In this document: positions 6,278-13,443 of the stretch, one piece after another
Layout of the letters: each line of letters begins with the position of its first letter
Position numbering within the stretch: the first letter of the stretch is position 1
NCBI GenBank assembly: GCA_900553055.1
Contig: USBV01000011.1
Location: forward strand, 1 to 19,406
Length of the DNA: 19,406 nt
DNA from: an uncultured Phascolarctobacterium sp.
GTDB taxonomy: Bacteria > Bacillota > Negativicutes > Acidaminococcales > Acidaminococcaceae
Direction of reading: 5' to 3'
The notes under the pieces: model-generated
What the model was told of the DNA's origin: nothing
Databases searched by the model: none
What the model saw: the letters and a program-made list of their open reading frames with translations, nothing else
Made by a program: the position numbers and the translations under genes

Positions 6278-7101
6278 CACTCTGTAATTCTTTCCAGGAT
6301 ATTATCTAGCCAATTGCCTGAAAAATCTTCAATGCTGCCGTGGTCGCACAAATCTGCCAGCGCCGGAGCAAGCGGAATTTGAGCAGTGCTTTGGATTTTA
6401 TACTTCGCTGCCAAGGCATCAATATGGCTCTGGCCAAAGATATAATGCTTATCGTGACAAGTAGGACACTCAAAATAAGCCATATTTTCCACCAAGCCCA
6501 AAACAGGAATATCCATCAAGCCAGCCATTTTCACTGCCTTCTCCACAATCATTTCCACCAGCTCTTGAGGAGAAGTTACCACAACAATTCCATCCAAAGG
6601 CAGCGATTGGAAAACCGTCAGCGGCACATCACCGGTTCCGGGAGGCATATCCACAAACATATAGTCCACCTGCTCCCAGTTCACCTCGGACCAGAACTGC
6701 TTAACAGCCCCGGCAATCACTGGGCCACGCCATACCACAGGGTCGCCCTCATTCGCCAACAATAAATTGATGGACATAATCCTCGTCCCGCACTTAGTTT
6801 CCGCAGGAAAAATGCCCGCTTCATTACCAAAAACCTTGCCGTGCACCCCAAACACCTTGGGAATGGAAGGTCCCGTAATATCCGCATCCAAAATAGCCGC
6901 CTGATACCCCTTGCGCTGAGCCAAAACAGCCAACATAGAAGTAACCAAGGACTTGCCTACGCCGCCCTTACCGCTAACCACACCAATAACCTTTTTAACA
7001 GAAGAATTTTTATTCAACGGCTCAAGCAGGCTCTGGGGAGCAGTACGCTCATTACAATCACTATGGCATTCAGCACAGTTATGTGAACAATTTGCACTCA
7101 T
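6277..7101 (-). CDS. Mrp/Nbp35-family P-loop ATPase, iron-sulfur carrier
   Basis: 274-residue cytosolic ATPase of the Mrp/Nbp35 (ApbC) family that carries or inserts Fe-S clusters. A deviant Walker A GKGGVGKS is at 44-51; the switch regions ILDADITGPSIPK (70-82) and VDMPPGTGD (150-158) follow. The C-terminal CPTC (C212, C215) is the cluster-bridging motif of the dimer. The N-terminus adds C5-x3-C9-x2-C12-x3-C16, reminiscent of Nbp35-type N-terminal clusters. The ATG at 7101 has GGAGG eight bases upstream; an earlier in-frame start would include this ribosome site. Single-gene unit with promoter at 7171 and terminator at 6230. Confidence 0.93.
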   Translation of the reverse strand: MSANCSHNCAECHSDCNERTAPQSLLEPLNKNSSVKKVIGVVSGKGGVGKSLVTSMLAVLAQRKGYQAAILDADITGPSIPKVFGVHGKVFGNEAGIFPAETKCGTRIMSINLLLANEGDPVVWRGPVIAGAVKQFWSEVNWEQVDYMFVDMPPGTGDVPLTVFQSLPLDGIVVVTSPQELVEMIVEKAVKMAGLMDIPVLGLVENMAYFECPTCHDKHYIFGQSHIDALAAKYKIQSTAQIPLAPALADLCDHGSIEDFSGNWLDNILERITE

Positions 7102-7170
7102 AATAAACACCTCCAGCACCACATTACATTATTTAAAGCTAGTTTATTTGTAGCGCTTCCTTTCCCTTAA

Positions 7171-7176
7171 ATTATA
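7171..7176 (-). promoter_or_regulatory. Extended -10 promoter of the Mrp gene
   Basis: GTGATATAAT on the minus strand, perfect TATAAT with TGn extension, about 70 bases before the ATG. No clear -35. Confidence 0.6.
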
Positions 7177-7226
7177 TCACATTTTACATTAACGATGGTA
7201 ATTTGCCTATTTTTCTTTATCCCTAT

Positions 7227-7487
7227 CTACTTTCTTAAATACAGCACTAACGCAGCCTGCAATATAAAAAGCAGCGGAACCCCAAGCCTAAACCTCCAAT
7301 GCAATGTTTTGTGGCGAAATAATTGCATAGCAAGATAAGCGCCTACAGAGCCCCCTGCCGCTGCCAAAATAAGCAGCCACAATTCTGGCACGCGCCAGCT
7401 GTGGAGCTTGGCCAAAAGCTTGTCCAGGCCGTAGACCATAAAGGCAACAATATTAATGCCGATTAAATAATAAATTATAATATCCAT
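7227..7487 (-). CDS. DUF1294 small membrane protein
   Basis: 86-residue integral membrane protein of the DUF1294 family. Features: first helix with NIVAFMVYGLDK (the family's YGxDK), then HSWRVPELWLL (RxPExxLL), AAAGGSVGAYLAMQLFRHKT (GGxxGAxxxxxxFRHKT), and a final hydrophobic helix LLFILQAALVLYL. Three to four membrane segments. The whole family domain is present, no more. AGGAG lies seven bases before the ATG. It has its own promoter. Function is unknown for the family. Confidence 0.92.
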   Translation of the reverse strand: MDIIIYYLIGINIVAFMVYGLDKLLAKLHSWRVPELWLLILAAAGGSVGAYLAMQLFRHKTLHWRFRLGVPLLFILQAALVLYLRK

Positions 7488-7534
7488 ATTTGCGCTCCTA
7501 AATTCATGTTACCTAGTATTGCACGCTTACTATC

Positions 7535-7562
7535 ACTATACCATACTATCGTGAAAAATCAA
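7535..7562 (-). promoter_or_regulatory. Promoter of the DUF1294 gene
   Basis: Minus-strand -35 TTGATT (7557-7562), 16-bp spacer, extended -10 TGGTATAGT (TATAGT at 7535-7540). It lies directly downstream of the TauE terminator. Confidence 0.6.
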
Positions 7563-7574
7563 TCAGCTGGATAC

Positions 7575-7640
7575 AAAAAAGCGCCCCGGTGCAGCGAAAG
7601 ATATGACTTCGAAAGTCAATTCTTCGCCTCACCGAGGTGC
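7575..7640 (-). terminator. Terminator of the DUF3100/amidohydrolase/TauE operon
   Basis: GCACCTCGGTG (7630-7640) pairs with CACCGGGGCGC (7581-7591) on the minus strand with one mismatch and one G-U. The long interior folds further through GCGAAGA/TCTTTCGC and GACTT/AAGTC. A TTTTTT tail follows the stem. Confidence 0.82.
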
Positions 7641-7668
7641 TTACTATTTATTTAGAAAAATGTTGTAT

Positions 7669-8454
7669 CTACATGAGCATATATAATGAAATACCAACCG
7701 AAAACACAGCTACAAAAGTTTTAAGCCCATTCACAGGCACAACACTAGCCATCCTGCTGCCAACAAGCACGCCCAAGCCATGGCTCACACATACCAGCAG
7801 CATCAGCTGCCACACCTGCCCCAGCTCCACTCGAGCAAGGTAGCCCATGCAGGCCGGCACAGCGATAAACACGGAGTTTAGCAGCGCTATACCAACCGCC
7901 ACGCGCGGCGAAATTCCCAGCATAACCAAGAGTGGCATAACAAGAATCGGCCCGCCAGCACCGGAAAGCGAGCAAATGGCACCAGTCACAGCGCCTAACA
8001 GCACCAAAAAGCAAGTATTCTTAACAATGCCGTTCTCGCCATCACTCTCACTGCCAGCTTTATCGTCCACAATCTGAGCCTTATGCTGCTCCTGCCACAG
8101 ACGATACATAATAGACAGGCCTGAGACAAGCACTACCAGATATAGAATCGTCTTCGCTGCCGACTGCGTAATCAAGCCTTGCAAAATGACGCCACCATAA
8201 GCGCCTATGATGCTGCCTGCGCTAAGCTTGAGACATGCTGGAACCGCAAGATTGCCCGCCCTATAATAGTTCACCGAGCCAATAACGCCCGAAACAAGAA
8301 AGGCCAAAAAGCTTGCAGCCAAAGCCAGCTCCACCGAATACCCCAAAGCCGCTGTATACAGCATGGGCAAAAGAAAGCCCGCAATGCCGCAAATGCCAAT
8401 GCTCCAGCCAACAAGCGCATTGGCGACGGCAATAATGCATAAAGTCATCTCCAT
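7669..8454 (-). CDS. TauE/SafE-family (sulfite exporter-type) permease
   Basis: 261-residue inner-membrane protein, about eight hydrophobic helices in two repeats of four, split by a hydrophilic charged loop (about residues 122-145). Family landmarks: GICGIAGFLLPML in repeat one and GAVTGAICSLSGAGGPILVMPLL in repeat two. Members export or import small organic or sulfur-containing anions. It begins four bases after the amidohydrolase stop and is the last gene of the operon, so it may move the substrate or a product of that pathway; which one cannot be told. The ribosome site is weak (GGCAGG), consistent with coupling to the gene before it. Confidence 0.88.
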   Translation of the reverse strand: MEMTLCIIAVANALVGWSIGICGIAGFLLPMLYTAALGYSVELALAASFLAFLVSGVIGSVNYYRAGNLAVPACLKLSAGSIIGAYGGVILQGLITQSAAKTILYLVVLVSGLSIMYRLWQEQHKAQIVDDKAGSESDGENGIVKNTCFLVLLGAVTGAICSLSGAGGPILVMPLLVMLGISPRVAVGIALLNSVFIAVPACMGYLARVELGQVWQLMLLVCVSHGLGVLVGSRMASVVPVNGLKTFVAVFSVGISLYMLM

Positions 8455-8458
8455 AAGG

Positions 8459-9799
8459 CTACCTGCCCTGCTTCTGATTGATATATTCCTTTAGCTCATG
8501 CGTGATTGCTTCCTTATCCAAGGTTAAGTACTCCCGCTTGCGCATAAGGAGCTTGCCCGCAACCATGGAATCACACACATCGCCACTATTGACGCACTCC
8601 AGCAGGCTGTTTAAAGGATTCATTGAGGAGCACAAATGAATCGCACTCCAGTCGATGGCAATCATATCCGCAGGTGCGCCGCATGCAAGTCCATCGGCAT
8701 TATGCTTGCCCTCGCACAACAGCTTGCTGCCGCCAAAGGCCATCCGTAAAATCTCCTTCGCAGGCATAATCGCAGGCTCTGCCAGCCTTGTGCCCCAAAA
8801 AGCGTTCATCACGGAGCGGAAGATTTTCATCTCGTTCCACAGGCTGAGGCCACCGTGAGCGGCACCATCCGTACCAAGCGCAACATCAATACCTGCTTCC
8901 AGCAGCGCTGGCGTATCGGGCACGCCCTTGCCACAGTTGCTAAACGGACAATGGACAACCTTCACCCTATGCTCCTGTAAAATAGAGCGCTCCTTTGCCG
9001 AAAGCATCAAGCAATGGGCGGCGAGGAAATTAGCACTCACAGCACCAAGCTTGGCAAGGTATTCAAATGGACGCAGCTGATAGCGCTCCAGGGTGTAGTT
9101 AACTTCGCCCGCATATTCATTCATATGGGCCTGGAGGTAGGTTTTACGGCTCGCAGCACGCTCTGTTGCACCGGTGATGAGCTTTTCTGAGCAGTTCATC
9201 AGCGCTCTGAGCGCATAAAACACCTTCAAATTGCCCTTGTTGTGAAATTCGTCATATAACGCATCAGTTTTCGCCAAGGCTTCCGCAGCAGTTTCCTTGA
9301 TGGAAGCGGGAAAATTACCCTGGTCCATGGTTGAGTGGCTCAAGGCTCCGCGTAAGCCGCTCTTGAGGTACACCCTGCCGGCCTCTTCCATGTAGTAGCT
9401 ACCAGCATCGACAAAGCCCGTCGTGCCCGAGGCAATCAGCTCCAGCGCCGCCACCTGCGCGCTCAGGCGCATCTTGGCAGCCGTCATTGTACTTTCAAAG
9501 GGCAACATAATGCGCGTCCAGATCATGGGCAGCTCGTCCAGTACCCTGCCCTTCAAAAGCTGCTGGCCCGTATGCATATGCGCATCCACTAGTCCGGGCA
9601 GCCACAGCTTATCTTGCTCAGTAATAATTTCTTGAGCCTCATACTTGCCTGCTTGCGCTTGCGGCAGAATATCTAAAATCTTGCCGTCCTTGATGGCAAT
9701 GGCCAGATGCTCCTTTATTTGCATGCCCTCCACCAAGGCGGAGCAGTCGCGTATAAGGATATCACATTGTATTTTTTCTTGTTTTTTTTCTTCTAGCAA
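8459..9799 (-). CDS. Atz/TRZ-type amidohydrolase (deaminase/chlorohydrolase superfamily)
   Basis: 446-residue cytosolic metal-dependent hydrolase of the amidohydrolase superfamily, subgroup with SAH/MTA deaminase, guanine and cytosine deaminases, SsnA and the Atz/TRZ enzymes. Metal and catalytic residues: H74-x-H76 (PGLVDAHMH), H225 with E228 (HMNEY, the HxxE of deaminases), H262 (AAHCLML) and D311 (LGTDGAA). HCPFSN at 283-288 is the family HCPxSN. Complete in length. It begins with TTG at 9799, nine bases after GGAG; no ATG gives the full N-terminal strand. Most likely it deaminates a nitrogen heterocycle, but the substrate cannot be chosen from sequence. Third gene of the operon, 32 bases after the 148-residue membrane protein gene. 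Confidence 0.88.
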   Translation of the reverse strand: MLEEKKQEKIQCDILIRDCSALVEGMQIKEHLAIAIKDGKILDILPQAQAGKYEAQEIITEQDKLWLPGLVDAHMHTGQQLLKGRVLDELPMIWTRIMLPFESTMTAAKMRLSAQVAALELIASGTTGFVDAGSYYMEEAGRVYLKSGLRGALSHSTMDQGNFPASIKETAAEALAKTDALYDEFHNKGNLKVFYALRALMNCSEKLITGATERAASRKTYLQAHMNEYAGEVNYTLERYQLRPFEYLAKLGAVSANFLAAHCLMLSAKERSILQEHRVKVVHCPFSNCGKGVPDTPALLEAGIDVALGTDGAAHGGLSLWNEMKIFRSVMNAFWGTRLAEPAIMPAKEILRMAFGGSKLLCEGKHNADGLACGAPADMIAIDWSAIHLCSSMNPLNSLLECVNSGDVCDSMVAGKLLMRKREYLTLDKEAITHELKEYINQKQGR

Positions 9800-9831
9800 A
9801 GCTAATCACTCCAATATACCCTTAGATGCTC

Positions 9832-10278
9832 TTAGATAACTCCGGTCCAGGAAAGAACCATATTGGCGATAAAAGCAGAGCAAATAAAGGTACCGGTCAT
9901 AACGAGGCAGGCGATGAGCACCATCTTCCAGCCTTGGGCCACGAACTCGCGCAGCTTATCGCTAATGGAAATGCCGGCATAAGCACCAACCATGGTTAAG
10001 GGCGCGGTGAATTTGATATTGCCAGCGGCTGCGATAACGGTTTCACGCACGGGTGACAGCGGGCAAGCCAGCAGCAGACCCAAAATAGAGCAATAGGCGA
10101 TTACAGGCAGGCGCAGAGGAATCACCTTGCTCAACCATACAGAAACAAGGGAAATGCCCAAAAGAATTAGAACACCGGGCAAAGATACCATAAAGCTAAC
10201 CTTAAAGCCCACAAAATTTGCCAGGCAGATGCCAAGACCTGCCACCATAAACATTGCTACCCATTCTATATAACGCAT
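9832..10278 (-). CDS. Small membrane protein, partner of the DUF3100 permease
   Basis: 148 residues with about five hydrophobic segments (near 5-22, 28-50, 55-73, 88-104 and 118-142). I do not recognise a named family with certainty. Its start overlaps the DUF3100 stop as TAATG, so translation is coupled. The C-terminal half (TMVGAYAGISISDKLREFV followed by a long hydrophobic helix) recalls a permease half-domain. The tight coupling and complementary size suggest the two proteins form one transporter, as MadL/MadM do for malonate; this is analogy, not homology. Confidence 0.75.
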   Translation of the reverse strand: MRYIEWVAMFMVAGLGICLANFVGFKVSFMVSLPGVLILLGISLVSVWLSKVIPLRLPVIAYCSILGLLLACPLSPVRETVIAAAGNIKFTAPLTMVGAYAGISISDKLREFVAQGWKMVLIACLVMTGTFICSAFIANMVLSWTGVI

Positions 10279-11126
10279 TATTTTTCCTCCTTTACTTCAT
10301 CACAAGAGTCAGCAGGGTTAAGACGGGGCTGCAGCTTGTTATACAGCCAGTTGCACAGGGGAATACCCACGAAAAGAGCCATGTAAATACCGTCGATGCC
10401 GGAAATAGTTTCACTGGCACTAGCAAGTGCAGAAATTTGGCTCGCCATATCGGGGAACATGGCCGTGAGGCTGGCGGTTGCAGAAGCCATCATAATACCT
10501 GCGCCGACACCAGCGGCCATACCCAGTGCATAGGGATGAAACCAGCCTAAAGAGGCGATAATCGTCGTCATGAAGCCAAAGTAAATCGTGCCAACCATGC
10601 CGCCAATGATGTAAATAGAAAGGCTACCACGTGCTTCCGGGGATTCGGGGCCAAACACATCCTGCACCAACGCCAGATTAGTCTCGCGGTTGATGGAATG
10701 GCAGGCACCGATAGCCTCACGCTTTAGGCCAAAATAAAGTGCCACGGGCAAGGATAATAAAATCGTGCCCAAGTTGCCAAACTCCTGCAAAAGCAGTGCC
10801 GGACCTGCGGAAATAACTGTTTCGATATTAGCGCCTGCGTTGATGCCCAGCTTAGCAATAAAGGGGCAAATGCACACGATAACCAGCTTGGAAGCAGCGG
10901 TTACTGCCTTATTATCGAAAAACTTGGTTAGCTGAGGTCCGGACAGGATACCCAAAAAGATTGAATAGAAAATTGGGAACAAAATCAGCACTCCCGGTCC
11001 CACAGGTATGCGAATTTGGCCGATAGAATCAGCAATAATAATAAATACAAGAGCGGCAATGTAGATTTTCCATTCAAAGCTCAGGCGTTCGCCGAGGCCG
11101 CTATAGAGATAATTCTCTTTTTTCAT
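10278..11126 (-). CDS. DUF3100-family membrane permease
   Basis: 282-residue integral membrane protein with roughly seven to nine hydrophobic segments (about 21-38, 43-62, 78-95, 105-133, 170-192, 198-222, 243-264). Blocks such as IRIPVGPGVLILFPIFYS, the REAIGACHSINRETN loop (136-150) and VGAGIMMASATASLTAMFP resemble DUF3100 proteins, an uncharacterised family I take to be transporters. AAGGAGG stands 10 bases before the ATG. It is the first gene of the operon and its stop overlaps the next start. The hydrophilic RE/NRETN loop between membrane segments could be a substrate or coupling site; that is inference. Confidence 0.8.
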   Translation of the reverse strand: MKKENYLYSGLGERLSFEWKIYIAALVFIIIADSIGQIRIPVGPGVLILFPIFYSIFLGILSGPQLTKFFDNKAVTAASKLVIVCICPFIAKLGINAGANIETVISAGPALLLQEFGNLGTILLSLPVALYFGLKREAIGACHSINRETNLALVQDVFGPESPEARGSLSIYIIGGMVGTIYFGFMTTIIASLGWFHPYALGMAAGVGAGIMMASATASLTAMFPDMASQISALASASETISGIDGIYMALFVGIPLCNWLYNKLQPRLNPADSCDEVKEEK

Positions 11127-11172
11127 ACACTAAAATCCTCCTTATAGGCAGTAAAACTGCGTTATTAAATGT

Positions 11173-11192
11173 TATGCTAGGATTTTAGCATA
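11173..11192 (-). promoter_or_regulatory. Operator-like palindrome over the -10 of the DUF3100 operon
   Basis: TATGCTA-N6-TAGCATA, a perfect 7+7 dyad. Read on the minus strand it contains TGCTAAAAT, an extended -10 with TAAAAT at 11182-11187, about 50 bases before the first ATG. A protein on this dyad would block the promoter. The TGCTA-N6-TAGCA geometry fits a Crp/Fnr-family dimer, and such a regulator is divergently encoded next door. Confidence 0.55.
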
Positions 11193-11210
11193 TTTTTTCT
11201 TCTCAAAAAA

Positions 11211-11239
11211 AGGACAAAAGGGTATTTTTATGGTATGAT
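11211..11239 (+). promoter_or_regulatory. Promoter of the Crp/Fnr-type regulator
   Basis: Plus-strand -35 AGGACA (11211-11216), 17-bp spacer, extended -10 TGGTATGAT (TATGAT at 11234-11239). The palindrome at 11173-11192 is centred about 64 bases upstream of the predicted start. Confidence 0.55.
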
Positions 11240-11287
11240 TTTCTTAAAACAGTTATTTTTCTTATTATTTTGAGGGAAGCGAGTGGT

Positions 11288-12010
11288 GTGAAGATGAAGC
11301 TGGACGAACTCCTGGAAAAGTACCCTGCCGCCAAGACTTATTTTGAGCATATGCCTAGTGAGCTTTTAGAGCGTTATACGATTCGCACCTTTCCGCCTGG
11401 GTATATTATTCACCAAAAGGACTATCCCTTGGATTATTTTGGTATCATTGTGCACGGTGACCACAGAGTTATCAATGAGTTTGAAAATGGCAATGTCTTT
11501 ATGATAGAGAAGAATGAAGCCGTGGATTTTATCGGCGAGGTAGCCATTGTTGCAGGTATGGAAAAGACCTCGGTTACTATCGAAACACTCACCGAATGCA
11601 TTGCCTTTATGATTTCGCGCAAGGATTTTGAAATGTGGCTGTCCAAGGACATGCATTTTTTAAGGCTTATTGCTAAAGAGATTGCCTTTAAGCTGTACCG
11701 CTCCTCCTATAATCGTGGCGCCAAGCTTTTTTATCCCCCAACCTATCTCTTCATGGACTACCTGCTTAAAAATGCGGAGCAGGGCCAGATTGAGTCTAAG
11801 GGCTCCTTTAAGCTGAACAAAACACGCGAGGAAATCCGTGAGGAGCTGGGCATGACCGTAAAAACCATAAACCGCACCATTGCTAAGCTCAAGGAGCAGC
11901 AGCAGATTGGCATTGCCAGTGGCAAGGTAACCTTAAGCCTTGCGCAGTATCGTGCGGCACTAGAAAATAATAAGCTAACCAATGATTTTATCAGCGAAAA
12001 GCGTAAATAA
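11288..12010 (+). CDS. Crp/Fnr-family transcriptional regulator
   Basis: About 240 residues. A cyclic-nucleotide-binding-like beta barrel covers ~28-115, with the conserved VDFIGEVAIVAG turn. A long dimer helix (~117-140) follows, then a winged helix-turn-helix (NKTREEIREELGMTVKTINRTIAKLKEQ, ~177-204). The phosphate-binding Arg of cAMP-binding Crp is not at its place (GMEKTS), and there is no Fnr cysteine cluster (only C104), so the effector is likely something else. The start is uncertain: GTG at 11288 is 11 bases after GAGGG; ATG at 11294 would give 238 residues with a poorer site; TTG at 11270 has none. Divergent from the DUF3100 operon, which it probably controls. Confidence 0.88.
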   Translation: MKMKLDELLEKYPAAKTYFEHMPSELLERYTIRTFPPGYIIHQKDYPLDYFGIIVHGDHRVINEFENGNVFMIEKNEAVDFIGEVAIVAGMEKTSVTIETLTECIAFMISRKDFEMWLSKDMHFLRLIAKEIAFKLYRSSYNRGAKLFYPPTYLFMDYLLKNAEQGQIESKGSFKLNKTREEIREELGMTVKTINRTIAKLKEQQQIGIASGKVTLSLAQYRAALENNKLTNDFISEKRK

Positions 12011-12018
12011 AGCTAAAT

Positions 12019-12060
12019 AGCGCCCCAGGGCTTACTTAAACCCTGAGGCGCTTATTTTAT
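12019..12060 (+). terminator. Terminator of the Crp/Fnr-type regulator gene
   Basis: AGCGCCCCAGGG (12019-12030) pairs with CCCTGAGGCGCT (12041-12052), one mismatch, 10-base loop, tail TTATTTTAT. It may also stop transcripts coming from pepT on the other strand, though the tail there is poorer. Confidence 0.8.
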
Positions 12061-12132
12061 GTCTAACTACGGTTATAATTTTACTAAAGCAATTACATTC
12101 TGATATGAGGAGAAGCTTAACAATCAGCTAGC

Positions 12133-13383
12133 TTAATTCGTAATCAGCTCAATCAGCTTCAGCGTCATCTGGCAGCTCTTTTCCACCGCGGTCATGGGCA
12201 TAAACTCGGCATAGGAGTGGAAGTTGTGAGCGCCAGTGAAATAGTTAGGAGTGGGAATACCCTTGGTGGAAATAAAGGAGCCATCGGTGCCACCGCGCAT
12301 AGCAATATCCTTGGGAGTGATGCCCAGCTCGCGCATAGCCTCGAAAATATGGTCCACGCAGGCGCGGTTTTCGGGGGTGATGGCGTCTGCAATATTGCCG
12401 TAAACATCCACAATCTTCAGTTGCACCTTAGCCTTGGGGTTCTTGGCCTTAACATATTCCACAGCGTCAGTAATGAACTTTTTGCGAGCTTCATACATGG
12501 CCTTGCTGTGGTCGCGAATCTTAAGGTTCAAGGTTGCTTCGGACACATTTGTTTGCATGGATTCCACCCAAATGAAGCCCTCGGTGCCCTCGGTATGCTC
12601 CGGAGTTTGCATTCTATCGAGGCAGTTGATTACATCCACGCACACCAGGGTAGGATTAACCAAGGTGTTCTTGGCAGACATGGGGTGAGCAGTTACACCC
12701 TGCACCTTAATGGTAGCGCTGCCAGCGTTAAAGGTTTGGTAAACAACCTCGCCCAGCTCGCAGCAGTCGATGGTATAAGCAAAATCAACGGGGAATTTGC
12801 TAAAGTCCATCTTTTTGGAGCCGCACAGGCCCACTTCCTCATCGGGCACGAAGCAAACGTAAATATCACCGTGCAGAATGCTGGGGTCGGCCTTTAAGGT
12901 TTCTAAAGCAACCATTAAGTTGGCAATAGCAGCCTTGTTATCGGCACCCAGCACGGAGGTGCCATCGCTGGTGATTAAATCGCTGCCGATGTATTTTCCC
13001 AGCTCGGGATGCTCGCTAACCTTGATGTAGATTTGCTTTTCAGCATTTAAAAGTACGTCCCCGCCCTGATAATTTTTGACGATTTGCGGATGTACATCGC
13101 CGGACAGGTTCACATTGACGGTGTCAAGGTGCGCAACCCAGCCCACAGTGGGAACCTTGTGGTAGCCAGCAGGCAGATTGCCGGGCAGGCGACCGGTGAG
13201 CACGGAATATTCGCTGATTGCCAGGTCCACGAGGCCCAGCTCAGCTAAATCCTCCTTCAAAAGCTCGGCCAATTGGCGTTGGCCGGGAGTGGACGGCACC
13301 ACGGGAGCACCCTCCACGCTTTGGGAATTAATCGCAGCATAGCGCAAAAAACGCGCTGTTAAACGCTCTTGCATAGATGACAT
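12133..13383 (-). CDS. pepT: Peptidase T (tripeptide aminopeptidase)
   Basis: 416-residue cytosolic M20B metallopeptidase that removes the N-terminal residue of tripeptides. Dinuclear zinc ligands and catalytic residues are in place: H85 and D87 (HLDT), D148 (LGADNKAA), E182-E183 (PDEEVG), D206 (TIDCCE) and H386/H389 (GAHNFHS). RGGTDGS (363-369) is the substrate-site loop and TAHP (231-234) the dimer-domain histidine. Length is typical. The ATG at 13383 has GGAAG eight bases upstream; a TTG two codons earlier is less likely. It follows the AbgT-family transporter by 60 bases with no terminator between, so the two are probably one transcript. Confidence 0.95.
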   Translation of the reverse strand: MSSMQERLTARFLRYAAINSQSVEGAPVVPSTPGQRQLAELLKEDLAELGLVDLAISEYSVLTGRLPGNLPAGYHKVPTVGWVAHLDTVNVNLSGDVHPQIVKNYQGGDVLLNAEKQIYIKVSEHPELGKYIGSDLITSDGTSVLGADNKAAIANLMVALETLKADPSILHGDIYVCFVPDEEVGLCGSKKMDFSKFPVDFAYTIDCCELGEVVYQTFNAGSATIKVQGVTAHPMSAKNTLVNPTLVCVDVINCLDRMQTPEHTEGTEGFIWVESMQTNVSEATLNLKIRDHSKAMYEARKKFITDAVEYVKAKNPKAKVQLKIVDVYGNIADAITPENRACVDHIFEAMRELGITPKDIAMRGGTDGSFISTKGIPTPNYFTGAHNFHSYAEFMPMTAVEKSCQMTLKLIELITN

Positions 13384-13443
13384 TTTCAAAACTTCCTTTC
13401 AATAAAATAGTAAATACCACGCAGGTCGTTCAGAAGGTACAAA

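Larger units (their letters stand above)
5957..6280 (-). pseudogene. Truncated AbiEi-family antitoxin remnant
   Basis: An open frame whose central part (about residues 20-94, bases 5999-6223) matches the AbiEi type IV antitoxin/transcriptional regulator family: ALALADRES (cf. ALxLHxLTDRxP), VVTVRKVYNAKHLR (cf. VTVPxGYNxKHL), ELYEMGVTKVNTFTG, and YDKERCVCDIIKNRNK (cf. YDxERTxCDIIRxRN). Missing are the N-terminal winged helix and the C-terminal nuclease-inhibiting part; after NRNK the frame reads into unrelated sequence that is the reductase promoter. The first ~16 codons are just the arm of the Mrp terminator. No AbiEii toxin gene is adjacent. A non-functional relic is the best reading; translation is doubtful since no ribosome site precedes it. 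Family recognition is from memory of the motifs. Confidence 0.75.

Noticed and set aside
12217..12897. 226-codon open frame on the plus strand within pepT
   Set aside because: Antisense shadow of a gene with all PepT catalytic residues intact.
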